Shown: positions 30,401 to 39,036, counted from the first letter of the stretch. The stretch: 64,000 nucleotides of DNA from Euryarchaeota archaeon UBA91 (GCA_002499705.1 DAMU01000036.1:468-64467), one strand, 5' to 3'. Made by a program: numbers and translations. Notes: generated by a model not told the origin, from the sequence alone.

Positions 30401-31820
30401 TAATTCAAAATCTGGATGGATGGATTGTAACTTTGAGACTCGAACCCTCAACATCAACACCGACAATGCAATTCCATTTGTGCAATTGAGTGAACCACTC
30501 AATACGGATATTCTTCGTGCAAGTGAAACTCAACTCATTCAAGGTGTAGCATTGGATAACGACGGACTTGTTACACGTGTTGAGATCAGCATTGTCGATT
30601 TGACGAGTGGTGTTGAAATCAACAACGGTCCGGACCCGGTTACCAATTTCGCTCAAAATGGCGCCTGGTACACTACCTGGGATACCTCTGACCTCATCCA
30701 TGACCAACAATATGAACTGGTCATCAAGGCATGGGACGGAAAGAATTACTCGTTAGAAGAACGTATTCGAATCACCATTGACAACCCAAGTGATGCCGAC
30801 AATCTCATCCCTGAATTCAATTCGACTGGATGGGTTGGAACCATTACCCTGTTCTGTGATTCTAATCCGACCAAGCAAGATCGTTGTAACGGTGGAATCA
30901 GCATTGATTTGACAGATCACTTTTCTGATCCAGACGGTCCGACTGCCAGTGCGACCAACGGTCTTGTTTTCGACGTCTATGATGATTTGACGAATCTCGA
31001 TGACGACGAATATGGAAACTACCTCACTTTCAGTTCTAATGGTGTAGTCAAGTATGACCCAGCCTATGTTACTGGTCTTTCAAATGACATCGCAGAATGG
31101 TCGCTTGTAGGCTTGATGTTTGAAGCACGTGATTCGTATGGTTCAGTTGCTTACTCCTACAAAGTCAACGTTGTAGTGGTTGAAGTTTCATTCACCGTTG
31201 AGCGTCAAGATTCGGGCTCGCTAGGACCGGGTAATCCTGCTGTGTTCAGTGGACAAGGGTTGCCGAACAGTCTTGTTGAAGCACGTTTCGATTCCCTCAG
31301 CGGGGTTCGAATCAATCAGACACGTGTGAATGCTGATGCTACGTGGGAAATGGAGATTTCAAGTAGCCAACTCTCGGGTATCGAAGGCACTCGAAACATC
31401 ATCTTTGAGATGGACGATCAAGTCTTTACTCAGCCAGGTGAAAATTCCGGTGCTTTGTTCAAGGTCAGTCTTGGAGAAGAAGAGTCTTCAGGGCTTAATG
31501 TGGGAATGATTGCGCTAATTGCTGTTGGCGTTCTCTTACTCTTGGGAGCAGGAATGTTCTTCCTCCAAGTCGAATATGAAGAATTTGATGAAGAGTCAGA
31601 ATTAACCGCTGCTGAAGAAAAAGCATCTGCCGATCCATATGCTTGGGCGAAAGCTCGCCAAGATTCGGCATCCATTCCTTCAAATCAAGTCGCAACAACT
31701 CCTGTAGCAGTTCAACAGGTCGTTACGAGTGCACCACAGGCATCCCAGCATCCAGGATGGCTATGGGATGCAGAGTCAAATAACTGGGTCCCAGACCCAA
31801 ATTATGTCCCCGAACAGTGA
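27441..31820 (+). CDS. Beta-helix surface protein with MopE-like metal-binding motif and C-terminal membrane anchor
   Basis: 1459 residues. The TTG at 27441 is chosen because GGAGAGGTG (27426-27434) is spaced 6 nt from it; the GTG at 27432 lies inside that site. A signal peptide ends at about 'PTASA'. Residues roughly 35-570 are a right-handed parallel beta-helix with many short 'N.....N.I' turns ('VVANRNTISGAAQG', 'LYLANNLISNNTG'). Near residue 715, 'CSDGYDNDGDTKVDAEDSDC' matches the MopE-type metal-binding motif. Ig-like domains follow ('VDTPNDGTSHDNGKVTFTGT'), then a helix near 1355-1377 and a cytoplasmic tail ending 'HPGWLWDAESNNWVPDPNY'. Beta-helices of this kind often bind or cut polysaccharides; no catalytic residues are identified. 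Its end lies 59 bp before the STAND gene. Confidence 0.8.
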   Translation: MKNTTSHKSISLVALLLLSVLTGLVTLPTASAVNETKSGIISGTETWTGTMNLNGDVTVAEGAKLIVNAGTTVNIPYGYYIDVEGAICIGDTSCGSSSGSASNQARFIWSTPSDYTLQGRCYSNNSNNPNYNDDTACGSGMIIRSTIDQAITSIKYAHFENAYGIPFDTNQVSGKQYGVLVFDGSSTTATGLSFQDINTSNIIALDLASPTIDDSTFTLGIDGNGYDAAAVRAYGAGAGILGTMRIQNSDFTGNTEADCGQQGGGRSLIYIEESYVDLSNLELKDNAYGLFLKQSSGSLTNSTIDVKCSGIDTNSHKVTGTINHTLYLNDNDITTADGSGITAYDGAIVVANRNTISGAAQGSGFGIRSSSVIANDNVIGPIGGWNGLWIYGTSDVSAENNTIQDTAKEAVLIGEYHFNDQGWNVPTPTAARLYLANNLISNNTGTCNSQMYDGDFPCPAIHVFMSSATIYDNTVVNNGGDGMRIKGSIVNAQRNTMEVSGFAANISMFDDNYGSKYGSIAYFSGNSYSNASQIYNITESRVTVQSEYIPDAGGNELYPVQLSWLGPECPYVLDECLIVPSTAVMPPAFMPLALEVIDNSTVFSYANLQNFDSSKIHVQNQNSAWGSQVREGELVRYQVKAKNSNVAGATVVIRDATGLPLYTLTTDAFGFTPEVSLPSDFLLDRNWNHLVGENNVQIPGVTDAQGNPVFIDEDSCSDGYDNDGDTKVDAEDSDCTNGRELPFYSVEAYMFGKGQKDFDFVLSGSIDDVINLDNLKPSVTVTQNDGFSFATTVELTGSSWDGISGPYPLDFVAYQNQFGLIKRVEIQPPGSTDWYSAIDTSGAAGMITKSNHPFKTWSFDWEMSAHPEGEGDVTFRVRSYDGLDYSPVEVRKYKLNLVAPSILVDTPNDGTSHDNGKVTFTGTASDPYSGTWGSDINSIWFDINGPNGYTANFDIPGSTAWAYDWQFQELQTGEYDFRIWASDSDFCNSKSGWMDCNFETRTLNINTDNAIPFVQLSEPLNTDILRASETQLIQGVALDNDGLVTRVEISIVDLTSGVEINNGPDPVTNFAQNGAWYTTWDTSDLIHDQQYELVIKAWDGKNYSLEERIRITIDNPSDADNLIPEFNSTGWVGTITLFCDSNPTKQDRCNGGISIDLTDHFSDPDGPTASATNGLVFDVYDDLTNLDDDEYGNYLTFSSNGVVKYDPAYVTGLSNDIAEWSLVGLMFEARDSYGSVAYSYKVNVVVVEVSFTVERQDSGSLGPGNPAVFSGQGLPNSLVEARFDSLSGVRINQTRVNADATWEMEISSSQLSGIEGTRNIIFEMDDQVFTQPGENSGALFKVSLGEEESSGLNVGMIALIAVGVLLLLGAGMFFLQVEYEEFDEESELTAAEEKASADPYAWAKARQDSASIPSNQVATTPVAVQQVVTSAPQASQHPGWLWDAESNNWVPDPNYVPEQ

Positions 31821-31878
31821 AGTCTCAACGCTCACGAAAGGGGAACTATTGAAACGGAGGAAAACCGGAGAGAAGATT

Positions 31879-34404
31879 ATGGCTGTACAACCCAAACCAG
31901 GAGTGCAGGAAAGAATACTCTTGCACCTGCTTGATTACTCCGATTTCAAGAGCAGTGTCGAAGTTCCATTTGCACTTTCGCAGATGGGAATTGCAAATGC
32001 AGTAGCCATTGCCCGCTCGAACGTACCTCGTGCCATTGCAGGACTCAAAGACCAAGGACTTCTCATCGAGCGGCAGGCCCACGTTGCTGGTGTTTCGAGG
32101 AAGCGAAAGGCGTATTTTCTCACAGATCCAGGCATCAATGTCTCAGAAGAAACATGGACCAGGTTGCGAGAATTCCAGCTTCGAAGCATTATGGCTGATG
32201 GTAACATTATCAATTCAACTCTAGGGGAGATCAATGACCATCTTGATTTCTCTATGCGCCCCGTAGATATTATTCGTTACATGGATGACAATTGCGTACT
32301 GGATACTCGAACATTGTCTGCTGATTTAGTTGAAAGGGATCTTTCAAAACATGTTGAAAAACAACTTGTCACTTCGCTTGGAGATTTGCCTCGCCTTCGA
32401 CATTTCTACGGTCGTGAAAAAGAGTTGGACAACATGGTGAGTCTCGTTGATGCTCGAGCAACTACTTTGTTGGTCCCAGGTATCGCTGGTATAGGTAAAA
32501 CCACAATTGCTTCAAAATTGATTGAACGATTTATGCATCGGCGTAATTTGCTTTACCATCGCTGTCAAGATTGGGAAAGTTCCCGTTCATTCTTTGAGGC
32601 AGTTGCAGATTGGTTGGCAAATATTGGGGATTCGACCTTTTCTGATTATTTGGCGGCAACTCCAGTCCCTCAGCCTGCAGATGCAGCACGGTTACTTGTT
32701 GACTCTCTGGAAGGAACGCCTACGCTGATTGTCATTGATGATTTTCACAAAGTCGCAGACACGACATTGCATCAAACGTTCCAAGCGATGTCCTTAGCTC
32801 TCCTAGGCAGTGAGGAAGAAATTGGTCTGGTCATTTTTTCACGCTCATTCAAACCCGTAGTGCCAGCAAAGGATGCAGAAGGTAGAATCGCAAGTTTAGT
32901 TCTACCACTCGATGGTTTAGATTCGGATGCTGGAAGGCAACTTTTGAGCAGTTTTGAAAATCTTGGAGACGAACAATGGCTCCACATTCACGGACTTTCA
33001 AGAGGTCATCCTCTTGTTTTAGAATTGATTAATCGCGGCGCTTCAGCAGGTGCTTACCACGAAACATTGGAGAATTATGTCACCGTTGAAATCTTTTCCA
33101 AGTTGAGTGGTGAACAAAAGCGAGTTCTTTCTGCCCTCGCAATTTACCGTGAGCCAGTTGCTCTGAGTGCATTGGCTGAGCAGGGATTGGATACCGACGA
33201 ATTGGATTCGCTTGTCGAACAAGGTTTGGCTCGTCAGGGCGATGTTGATTTTTACGATGTCCACGATTTAATTCGAGAGTTCTTAGTTCGCAGTTTAGAT
33301 GAGAATACCAAGAAAGAATTCCATGCCAAATGTTGCCTCTGGTATGAGAAGCAAAATTTCACTGCAAGCATCATCATCGAACGTATTTATCATTTAATCC
33401 GCAGTGATAAAGGAGGAGATGCTGCCTTACTTATTGCTGATGAAGGTCGTGACCTTGTTGCACAAGGACACATGGAACTGTTGAGTTTAATCGAAGGTCT
33501 GTCGCTTGATGGACTCGATATTCAGATACAGATTCGAATTTTGCAATTACGTGGTGAGATTCTCGTACTACTCGGCCGTTTCTTAGAAGCTGAAGAGATA
33601 TTTTTGTCAACCCAATCTTTGACGGATTCTTCGAAGGCAACTCGTATTGGTGCTGAAGTTCTGTCCGCATTAGCAGATATTGCCCTCAAGCAAGGCGACA
33701 CGGACAAAGCACTTTCCATGCATCATGATGCTCTTGAAAAATTCATTCAGTTTGGAGATGAAAAGGGTGCAGCTCGTTCGTACAACAACATGGGCTATTT
33801 ACTACGCCGCAAAAATGACTTGTCAAAGGCATTGGATGCCTATGGTGAGGTTGAAACTATTTTGAAAGGTTCCAACAATGCTGAACTTGTGGGTACTCAA
33901 CTTACACTTGCCCGTGCATTCATTGAACTGAATGAAATCGATCGTGCCCGTGACCATGCACTCCAAGCATTTGAGAATACTGATGGCGGTGACGATGTCT
34001 TGTTGCATGCTCGCGCTCAAGCGGTTCTCGGCCGTTATTATGCAAAAGTTGGGGATGCAGATGTCGCATCTCATCACTACTCAACAGCATTAGAGACCAT
34101 GAGCGAAGCGGGTGACTTGTTGTCACTGGTTGAAATTACGATTCTTCTGGGAGAAGTCCTTCAAGATTCAGGGCGTGCGGAAGATGCTATGGAACATTAC
34201 CGAGAGGCATTGGTTATCGCAGAAGCGAATGACCTTCGTATGCAGATAGGAGAATTACTTTCACGTCTCGGTGGTGTTGCACCAGATAAGCCCCGTCGAA
34301 TGGAGTATCTTCAGAGAGCATTATCTGTATTCAGGGAATTGGGCGCAAAATCCCGTATGAAGGAAGTTCAAGCTCAAGTTCATGCAGCAGTAATGGGCCG
34401 TTAA
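31879..34404 (+). CDS. STAND-type ATPase regulator: winged helix, NB-ARC-like NTPase, TPR repeats
   Basis: 841 residues from the ATG at 31879, which has CCGGAG 8 nt upstream; the frame is open back to 31729 but would overlap the preceding gene. An N-terminal winged helix-turn-helix covers about 1-110 ('FALSQMGIANAVAIARSNVP', 'KDQGLLIERQAHV'). The NTPase has Walker A G201-IAGIGKTT and Walker B 'LIVIDDFHK' (D287-D288), preceded by 'HFYGREKELDNM'. From about residue 530 to the end are TPR repeats ('DTDKALSMHHDALEKF', 'RAEDAMEHYREALVIAE'). This layout matches signal-transducing ATPases such as MalT and AfsR: ligand or partner binding by TPRs drives an ATP-dependent switch. The DNA-binding end suggests transcription control; the target is unknown. 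It converges on the pilin operon with no gap. Confidence 0.85.
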   Translation: MAVQPKPGVQERILLHLLDYSDFKSSVEVPFALSQMGIANAVAIARSNVPRAIAGLKDQGLLIERQAHVAGVSRKRKAYFLTDPGINVSEETWTRLREFQLRSIMADGNIINSTLGEINDHLDFSMRPVDIIRYMDDNCVLDTRTLSADLVERDLSKHVEKQLVTSLGDLPRLRHFYGREKELDNMVSLVDARATTLLVPGIAGIGKTTIASKLIERFMHRRNLLYHRCQDWESSRSFFEAVADWLANIGDSTFSDYLAATPVPQPADAARLLVDSLEGTPTLIVIDDFHKVADTTLHQTFQAMSLALLGSEEEIGLVIFSRSFKPVVPAKDAEGRIASLVLPLDGLDSDAGRQLLSSFENLGDEQWLHIHGLSRGHPLVLELINRGASAGAYHETLENYVTVEIFSKLSGEQKRVLSALAIYREPVALSALAEQGLDTDELDSLVEQGLARQGDVDFYDVHDLIREFLVRSLDENTKKEFHAKCCLWYEKQNFTASIIIERIYHLIRSDKGGDAALLIADEGRDLVAQGHMELLSLIEGLSLDGLDIQIQIRILQLRGEILVLLGRFLEAEEIFLSTQSLTDSSKATRIGAEVLSALADIALKQGDTDKALSMHHDALEKFIQFGDEKGAARSYNNMGYLLRRKNDLSKALDAYGEVETILKGSNNAELVGTQLTLARAFIELNEIDRARDHALQAFENTDGGDDVLLHARAQAVLGRYYAKVGDADVASHHYSTALETMSEAGDLLSLVEITILLGEVLQDSGRAEDAMEHYREALVIAEANDLRMQIGELLSRLGGVAPDKPRRMEYLQRALSVFRELGAKSRMKEVQAQVHAAVMGR

Positions 34405-34881
34405 TCAGTCATAGGTCTGTGGCCGATCGTATTGCAAGGTCGTCATCCCATCAGAATGTACGACCCATACTGAAGTGACGCCTGCAAGAACTACAGTACC
34501 TTGATGTCCACCAGCTCCAGTGCCAGAGATTGAAACATTGGTATCGAGTGTCCCTCCCTCATCAATCAATTCTATTGAGGTGTCTGTTAGGATAATTTTC
34601 ATCTGCGATTCATCCGCTTCAGTAAGTCTCCAAGTCACTTTTTCAGCATAATCAATTGCGCCCATACGACTTGCTTCGTCTGCACGTTCGACTGCTGCAG
34701 CAAGGTCGTCAAGATTTGATTGAATTGCATTTTCATTCCATCGTTCACGGGTTGCAGTCTCAATCTCATAGGCCCACAAACTGAACATGGTAAGGAGTAA
34801 GACACCCAAAAGGAACGTGAAAATGTAACCCAACTCTGTTGCAGCAGCACGTTCATCGTGCATGAATCGCTTTGATTTCAT
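34405..34881 (-). CDS. Small pilin-like protein, third gene of pilin operon
   Basis: 158 residues. A short basic leader with 'HDERAAATELGY' is followed by a hydrophobic stretch (IFTFLLGVLLLTMFSLWAYE) and a hydrophilic body. This leader-then-helix design is that of archaeal type IV pilins and archaellins, cut by a PibD-type peptidase near the Arg-Ala. The body starts with a helical, charged part ('LDDLAAAVERADEASR') and ends in short beta strands. Its ATG overlaps the TGA of the 736-residue gene upstream (ATGA), indicating translational coupling. Its stop codon abuts that of the STAND gene on the other strand. Confidence 0.75.
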   Translation of the reverse strand: MKSKRFMHDERAAATELGYIFTFLLGVLLLTMFSLWAYEIETATRERWNENAIQSNLDDLAAAVERADEASRMGAIDYAEKVTWRLTEADESQMKIILTDTSIELIDEGGTLDTNVSISGTGAGGHQGTVVLAGVTSVWVVHSDGMTTLQYDRPQTYD

Positions 34882-37088
34882 GAGATGACCTCCGTCATGT
34901 GGGCATTTAGTGCAGCCATTTGAAGAGTGAACTGTATTGGTTCACCGTTGGTGTGCCAAACTGCTTCGGATGTTGCATATGATGGGTCTGGCACCCATCC
35001 AACATAATCACTCAACAAATCAATCCTTCCAGGATAAACAGTCCAATCTTCACTTGATTCGAGCCCGTCTGCTGATGCATCAGCAATGGCCACTCCGTAA
35101 GGGCTTGACCATCCTCGACGAACCTCATAGGCAATCGTCGAAGCAAGCGATGAACGATCGACTAATTCTATGTCTAAGTTCATTGTTCCAGCGCCACTGA
35201 CACTGTCTTGAGTAGGGTGAAGTGATGGTATGGTTGCAGCAAATCTTGGTCCGGGGCCCCCTCGGTCGGATGGAGATACCACAATGTATGGTTCAAATTC
35301 CGGATGGTTGGTGACCACAGCACCTCCGACATACGCCACTTCCATTCCGACAATTGATGAGGTGAACTCATAACTCAGTCGAGAGAGATGGAATCCCCAC
35401 ACTGTTCCGAGGTTTGCATGTGTTGAAGCACCGTTAACTCCAATGAGAGTAATTTGCATACTTGCTGGATGGTTTCCAGAACGCCATGCATTTTTCAGGT
35501 CAACTTGGCTTCTTCCACTCATCGATTGCCAAGGCAACTCCGTTGCAATCCATCCACTTGCCTGAACATTAATCGATAAACATCGTTGTGCTCCATCATG
35601 GTGTGCTTGGATAAGTCCATTTTGTCCACGTAAAAGGTAGAGTCGAAGTGCATGTCCATCTTCAACGTTCATTTGATTGACTCCCTGATTGATGTTAACA
35701 GTTCGCTGGGTATTTTCATCAAAGAGTGAGCCATTGGCATTACTCGCACCGGTTAAGTTCCAATCAACAATCATACCGGCCCGGACAAGATGGATTTGTT
35801 TGTTGCTTGAACCGTCTGCGTAGATCGTGTGTGATTGGCCTGACAATGCACCAGTATCATCTGCAGCAATTACCTGCAATCCAGAACCGTTTGTATCTGC
35901 TCGCCAAGAGACGAAAACGTCTCCATTTGCATCAAGCATTGGAGCACCATCAATTTCAGCAGGAGGCCAATCAAAACTGAGACTTTGGTTTGCAGCAACA
36001 GAAACCCCACCGCCTCTCCATGTTACGGTGACACTTGTCTGGCCGGGATTGGTGAAGACCAATTCACCTTCAAGCGATGGCGTTACAAATGAATGACCAA
36101 GATATTGTCCATCGGAACTTGGCCAAGCGGTTTGACCAACATTGACTTCTGTATTTGTTTGAAGAAGAAGCCTTGAGGGTGCACTGGTCGTAATGTGGAC
36201 CACCTCAGGCGTGTCAAGGGAGAATTGATGAGTGAAATCTACCCCTACACGGTTTTGATTTGACGGTAATGCATAATGTGAATTTGAGGTTTGATTGGTA
36301 ATTATTATCTGGTTTGCAACCTCGCTCAGTATGTGGATTTGATTGTTTCCAGCCGGCAATGGAAGTGACCAAGAGGTACCGGTTAAATCGACTGGATTTG
36401 GGTCATTGGCTTGCATTAATGTCGTCCCACCATTTCCTCGAGAAAGCAGTAGATGCAGTTCATGAGAAGAATGGATGACTATTTCACCAGATTGACTGGT
36501 ATTGACGATGTGCATTCCATCAACCATAAGTTCGAGTTCAGATAGCTTCGTGGATTGATTCCAAATTTCGATCTCAATAGGCCCAAGAGGGAGTGCGAGT
36601 CCAGGTGATGCAGTCATTGTGACGCTCTCCACCCATTCAGGGATGGTGAACATGTATGGATTCGCAGGACCGAGACGCAGGTCATCAACACACACTGCAG
36701 AATTCATGGATTCTGGGTGCCGTACGCTGAACTGGTCATCATAGTCGAGGGCTCCCTGAACTCGGAAACTGGTGTCGTCGAACCAAGTTGCAGAATACCA
36801 CATGCTGCTTTGCATCATGTTCCAGTTCAAACTGCCGTCCACGGGAATAAGTTCAATTTCCGTAGAATCTCCTGGCATTCCACTTTCGCTTAGAGATGAG
36901 GTTTGATGCGCTAACAGCGACATTTGAGAAGACATATCATGACGTTCGATTGAGCCCTCCAATTCCTCAATGACTGGAATCATTGAAACCATCATCATAC
37001 CGATGATACTCAGAACTCCGCCGAAGAGAAGAACAGTGGCAACCGCTGCTGAAACGGCATCTTCATCACGTTGCAGGTTGTACTTCAT
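34878..37088 (-). CDS. Large pilin-like surface protein (736 aa), second gene of pilin operon
   Basis: 736 residues, several times longer than a normal pilin. The N-terminus 'QRDEDAVSAAVATVLLFGGV' has the archaeal pilin pattern: charged leader, A-V-S, then a long helix (to about residue 45). The rest, outside the cell, is beta-rich and contains repeated short segments with N-x-S/T sites ('NQSTKLSELEL', 'NQTSNSHYALP'). The C-terminal part 'SSIVGMEVAYVGGAVVTN' resembles the end domain of other archaeal large pilin-like proteins. ATGA overlaps join it to both neighbours. It could be a tip adhesin or a minor subunit, but this is inferred from size and order only. Confidence 0.75.
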   Translation of the reverse strand: MKYNLQRDEDAVSAAVATVLLFGGVLSIIGMMMVSMIPVIEELEGSIERHDMSSQMSLLAHQTSSLSESGMPGDSTEIELIPVDGSLNWNMMQSSMWYSATWFDDTSFRVQGALDYDDQFSVRHPESMNSAVCVDDLRLGPANPYMFTIPEWVESVTMTASPGLALPLGPIEIEIWNQSTKLSELELMVDGMHIVNTSQSGEIVIHSSHELHLLLSRGNGGTTLMQANDPNPVDLTGTSWSLPLPAGNNQIHILSEVANQIIITNQTSNSHYALPSNQNRVGVDFTHQFSLDTPEVVHITTSAPSRLLLQTNTEVNVGQTAWPSSDGQYLGHSFVTPSLEGELVFTNPGQTSVTVTWRGGGVSVAANQSLSFDWPPAEIDGAPMLDANGDVFVSWRADTNGSGLQVIAADDTGALSGQSHTIYADGSSNKQIHLVRAGMIVDWNLTGASNANGSLFDENTQRTVNINQGVNQMNVEDGHALRLYLLRGQNGLIQAHHDGAQRCLSINVQASGWIATELPWQSMSGRSQVDLKNAWRSGNHPASMQITLIGVNGASTHANLGTVWGFHLSRLSYEFTSSIVGMEVAYVGGAVVTNHPEFEPYIVVSPSDRGGPGPRFAATIPSLHPTQDSVSGAGTMNLDIELVDRSSLASTIAYEVRRGWSSPYGVAIADASADGLESSEDWTVYPGRIDLLSDYVGWVPDPSYATSEAVWHTNGEPIQFTLQMAALNAHMTEVIS

Positions 37089-38170
37089 CGAGATACCTCC
37101 ACGCGCTTTACATCCACTTCAAGATACAACTGTGCACCTTGGGTTTCAACAGTAAAACCATCTGCACCGCTTGCTCTCAAAAACGGGGCATACCCAACAT
37201 AGGTGTCCAAGGTGCCCGATGCTCTGTTGAGATTGTATTCATCCAGCATTCGATCATGATATTGGGGTGTTATCAAATCATTGAGGGAATTGACGACTGT
37301 GAATTTCACATTGTATGCCTCACCGGAAAAAAGCGTCATTGGGCCCATCGAAATCATGTTCATTCCAATTTTATTTCCAGAGCCAAGTGAACCGTTAATC
37401 GTGACATCACTGAGGACCAGTGAGAGACGAAACTCACCGTTTACCAGTGGGTCGATTTCGATTTTTGGAAAGTGAGAAACACTCCATGGCTCATTTGGAA
37501 ACCTCTCTACTCGAGCATTATTCATCAAAGCGATTTGGTGTTCACCCTGTCCAAGAGAAGTTGTGATTTGGATTCCAGAAATGAGATAGGTGAAACTGCG
37601 ATGAATCGGATTGTTATCCGAATCAAAAACTGTAACTACCATCCAGTGCTGTTGAGTTGAGTTATGCCTCACAAGAACTTCTTCATGTGACGCTTCAAAG
37701 GAAAAACTCTCAACCCCGTATTCGGTTTCAATGGTTATGCTTCGTGCAGTTTCGTTCATCGAATAAATGCCTAAGGCGGAACTATTTTCATCTCGAACAG
37801 TGACTGAATCATACGGTGTCAAATCAGCCGCCATCGTCCAAGTTTCTACTTTTTCCACCGATTGAATCATCGTAGATTGCAATGCAAGAGTGTGACGTAT
37901 TCCCGTTCCTTCGGGCGCTCCGCCTGCGACATCAATTCGGTCTTCGAAACGTTCCGCAATTCCTGTTGCGCTGTTCCAGTTTGTATTGTCTTCAAAATCA
38001 GTGATGTAGGGGTTCAAGAAAACCCACACCCCACCCATAATTGTGATGACCATGGCGAGCATCATCACGACTCCGAGAACTTCACTGACAGCCCTTTGGT
38101 CTCGTCGAAGAGACGGGCGCCAAACTGTGTTTGGTTGTGCGTTCACATACGGCACAACCTTTGGCATCAT
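37085..38170 (-). CDS. Archaeal type IV pilin-like protein, first gene of pilin operon
   Basis: 361 residues (a second ATG follows immediately at 38167). The leader 'SLRRDQRAVSEVLGVVMM' with R26-A27-V28-S29-E30, followed by an uninterrupted helix to about residue 52, is the Pilin_N (PF07790/DUF1628) signature; processing by a PibD/EppA-type prepilin peptidase is expected at the Arg-Ala-Val junction. The body is outside and beta-rich. It leads an operon of three pilin-like genes joined by ATGA overlaps. No pilus ATPase, platform protein or prepilin peptidase is in the window, so assembly must depend on genes elsewhere. Confidence 0.85.
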   Translation of the reverse strand: MMPKVVPYVNAQPNTVWRPSLRRDQRAVSEVLGVVMMLAMVITIMGGVWVFLNPYITDFEDNTNWNSATGIAERFEDRIDVAGGAPEGTGIRHTLALQSTMIQSVEKVETWTMAADLTPYDSVTVRDENSSALGIYSMNETARSITIETEYGVESFSFEASHEEVLVRHNSTQQHWMVVTVFDSDNNPIHRSFTYLISGIQITTSLGQGEHQIALMNNARVERFPNEPWSVSHFPKIEIDPLVNGEFRLSLVLSDVTINGSLGSGNKIGMNMISMGPMTLFSGEAYNVKFTVVNSLNDLITPQYHDRMLDEYNLNRASGTLDTYVGYAPFLRASGADGFTVETQGAQLYLEVDVKRVEVSR

Positions 38171-38186
38171 TTAGCAATTGACCCTC

Positions 38187-38208
38187 TCACCCCCCCATAG
38201 GGGGGTGA
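38187..38208. repeat. G/C-rich palindrome between the MBL gene and the pilin operon
   Basis: Arms TCACCCCCC and GGGGGGTGA are perfect inverted copies around a 4-nt centre. It lies 16 bp before the first pilin ATG and 18 bp after the stop of the hydrolase gene at 38227. It could be a regulator site overlapping the pilin promoter or a hairpin that ends the hydrolase transcript. The sequence alone does not decide. Confidence 0.6.
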
Positions 38209-38226
38209 TTTTGTCAATAACTCATT

Positions 38227-39036
38227 TCACGGAGAACTCTTTTTGAGCAACTCATTTTCGTTGCTCTGGCCGATATAGTGGGAGCGCTCTGGGCCATCTT
38301 GGAGTGAGATTGTAATGTCTCCAGTAAACAGTTCATCAATGTGGTAAAGAACGGTGGATTCAGCAAGGTGGGGTTGATTGTTTTTTTCCGACAAGTGCGT
38401 GAGTGAAATACTCTTAGTAGCAGGCGTGCAAACCTGTGCCAAGAAACGCCCAGTTTGGTCATTTGACAGGTGCCCTCCTCGGCCGCTAATTCTGTCTTTG
38501 AGTGTGTAAGGATATGGCCCATTCATCAACCGGTTGTGGTCATAATTTGCCTCAATCGAAATGTGTTCGCAACCGCGTACATGCGTGACAAGTTCATCTG
38601 TCCATGAACCGAGGTCTGTAATAACGGCAGCCCTCTGTCCGTTATGACTTGCAACAAATGCTACATTATCTGCACCTGAATGAGGGACAGGGACGGGGAG
38701 TATCGCTAAATCCTCGCTTACTCGAATGACGTCGAGTGCTTCAAAATAATGAGTGAGTTCAGGCATGAGACCGAGCTCTTCTGCAGTTCGGTGATTTGCC
38801 TGAATGTTCATATTCCATCTTTTCTGAGAAACAGCAGCACCTCCACCATGATCACCGTGATGGTGGGTAATGAAAATATAATCAATATCGGTTGGGTGAA
38901 GATTCAATCTTCCAAGTCTTTTCTCAAGTTGTGCGCCACTGAATCCTTGGTCGATCAACACTTTCGCCTGTTCGGTTTCAAGCAACGTCGCATTTCCGCG
39001 ACTGCCTGTACCAAGGTGCGTGAGTGTCATCGTCAT
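38227..39036 (-). CDS. Metallo-beta-lactamase-fold hydrolase, WalJ/YycJ-like (COG1235)
   Basis: 269 residues from the ATG at 39036; ATGs at 39030 and 39045 are also possible. The frame is open to 39195 but the added 53 residues show no family similarity. The protein opens 'THLGTGSRGNATLLE' and 'KVLIDQGFSGAQLEKRLGRL', closely matching the YycJ/WalJ start. The metal site is 'ITHHHGDHGG' (H58, H60, D62, H63), with later ligands likely in 'VPHSGADNVAF', 'VITDLGSW' and 'LTHLSEKNN'. Members act on nucleic acids (5' exonuclease activity has been shown for some) or small phosphate compounds. The role here is not known. The 234-bp region to 39271 contains no other supported feature. Confidence 0.85.
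   Translation of the reverse strand: MTMTLTHLGTGSRGNATLLETEQAKVLIDQGFSGAQLEKRLGRLNLHPTDIDYIFITHHHGDHGGGAAVSQKRWNMNIQANHRTAEELGLMPELTHYFEALDVIRVSEDLAILPVPVPHSGADNVAFVASHNGQRAAVITDLGSWTDELVTHVRGCEHISIEANYDHNRLMNGPYPYTLKDRISGRGGHLSNDQTGRFLAQVCTPATKSISLTHLSEKNNQPHLAESTVLYHIDELFTGDITISLQDGPERSHYIGQSNENELLKKSSP

Noticed and set aside
31729..31878. N-terminal extension of the STAND gene overlapping the beta-helix gene
   Set aside because: The extension encodes low-complexity sequence in the shadow of the preceding gene, and a good ribosome-binding site precedes the ATG at 31879.
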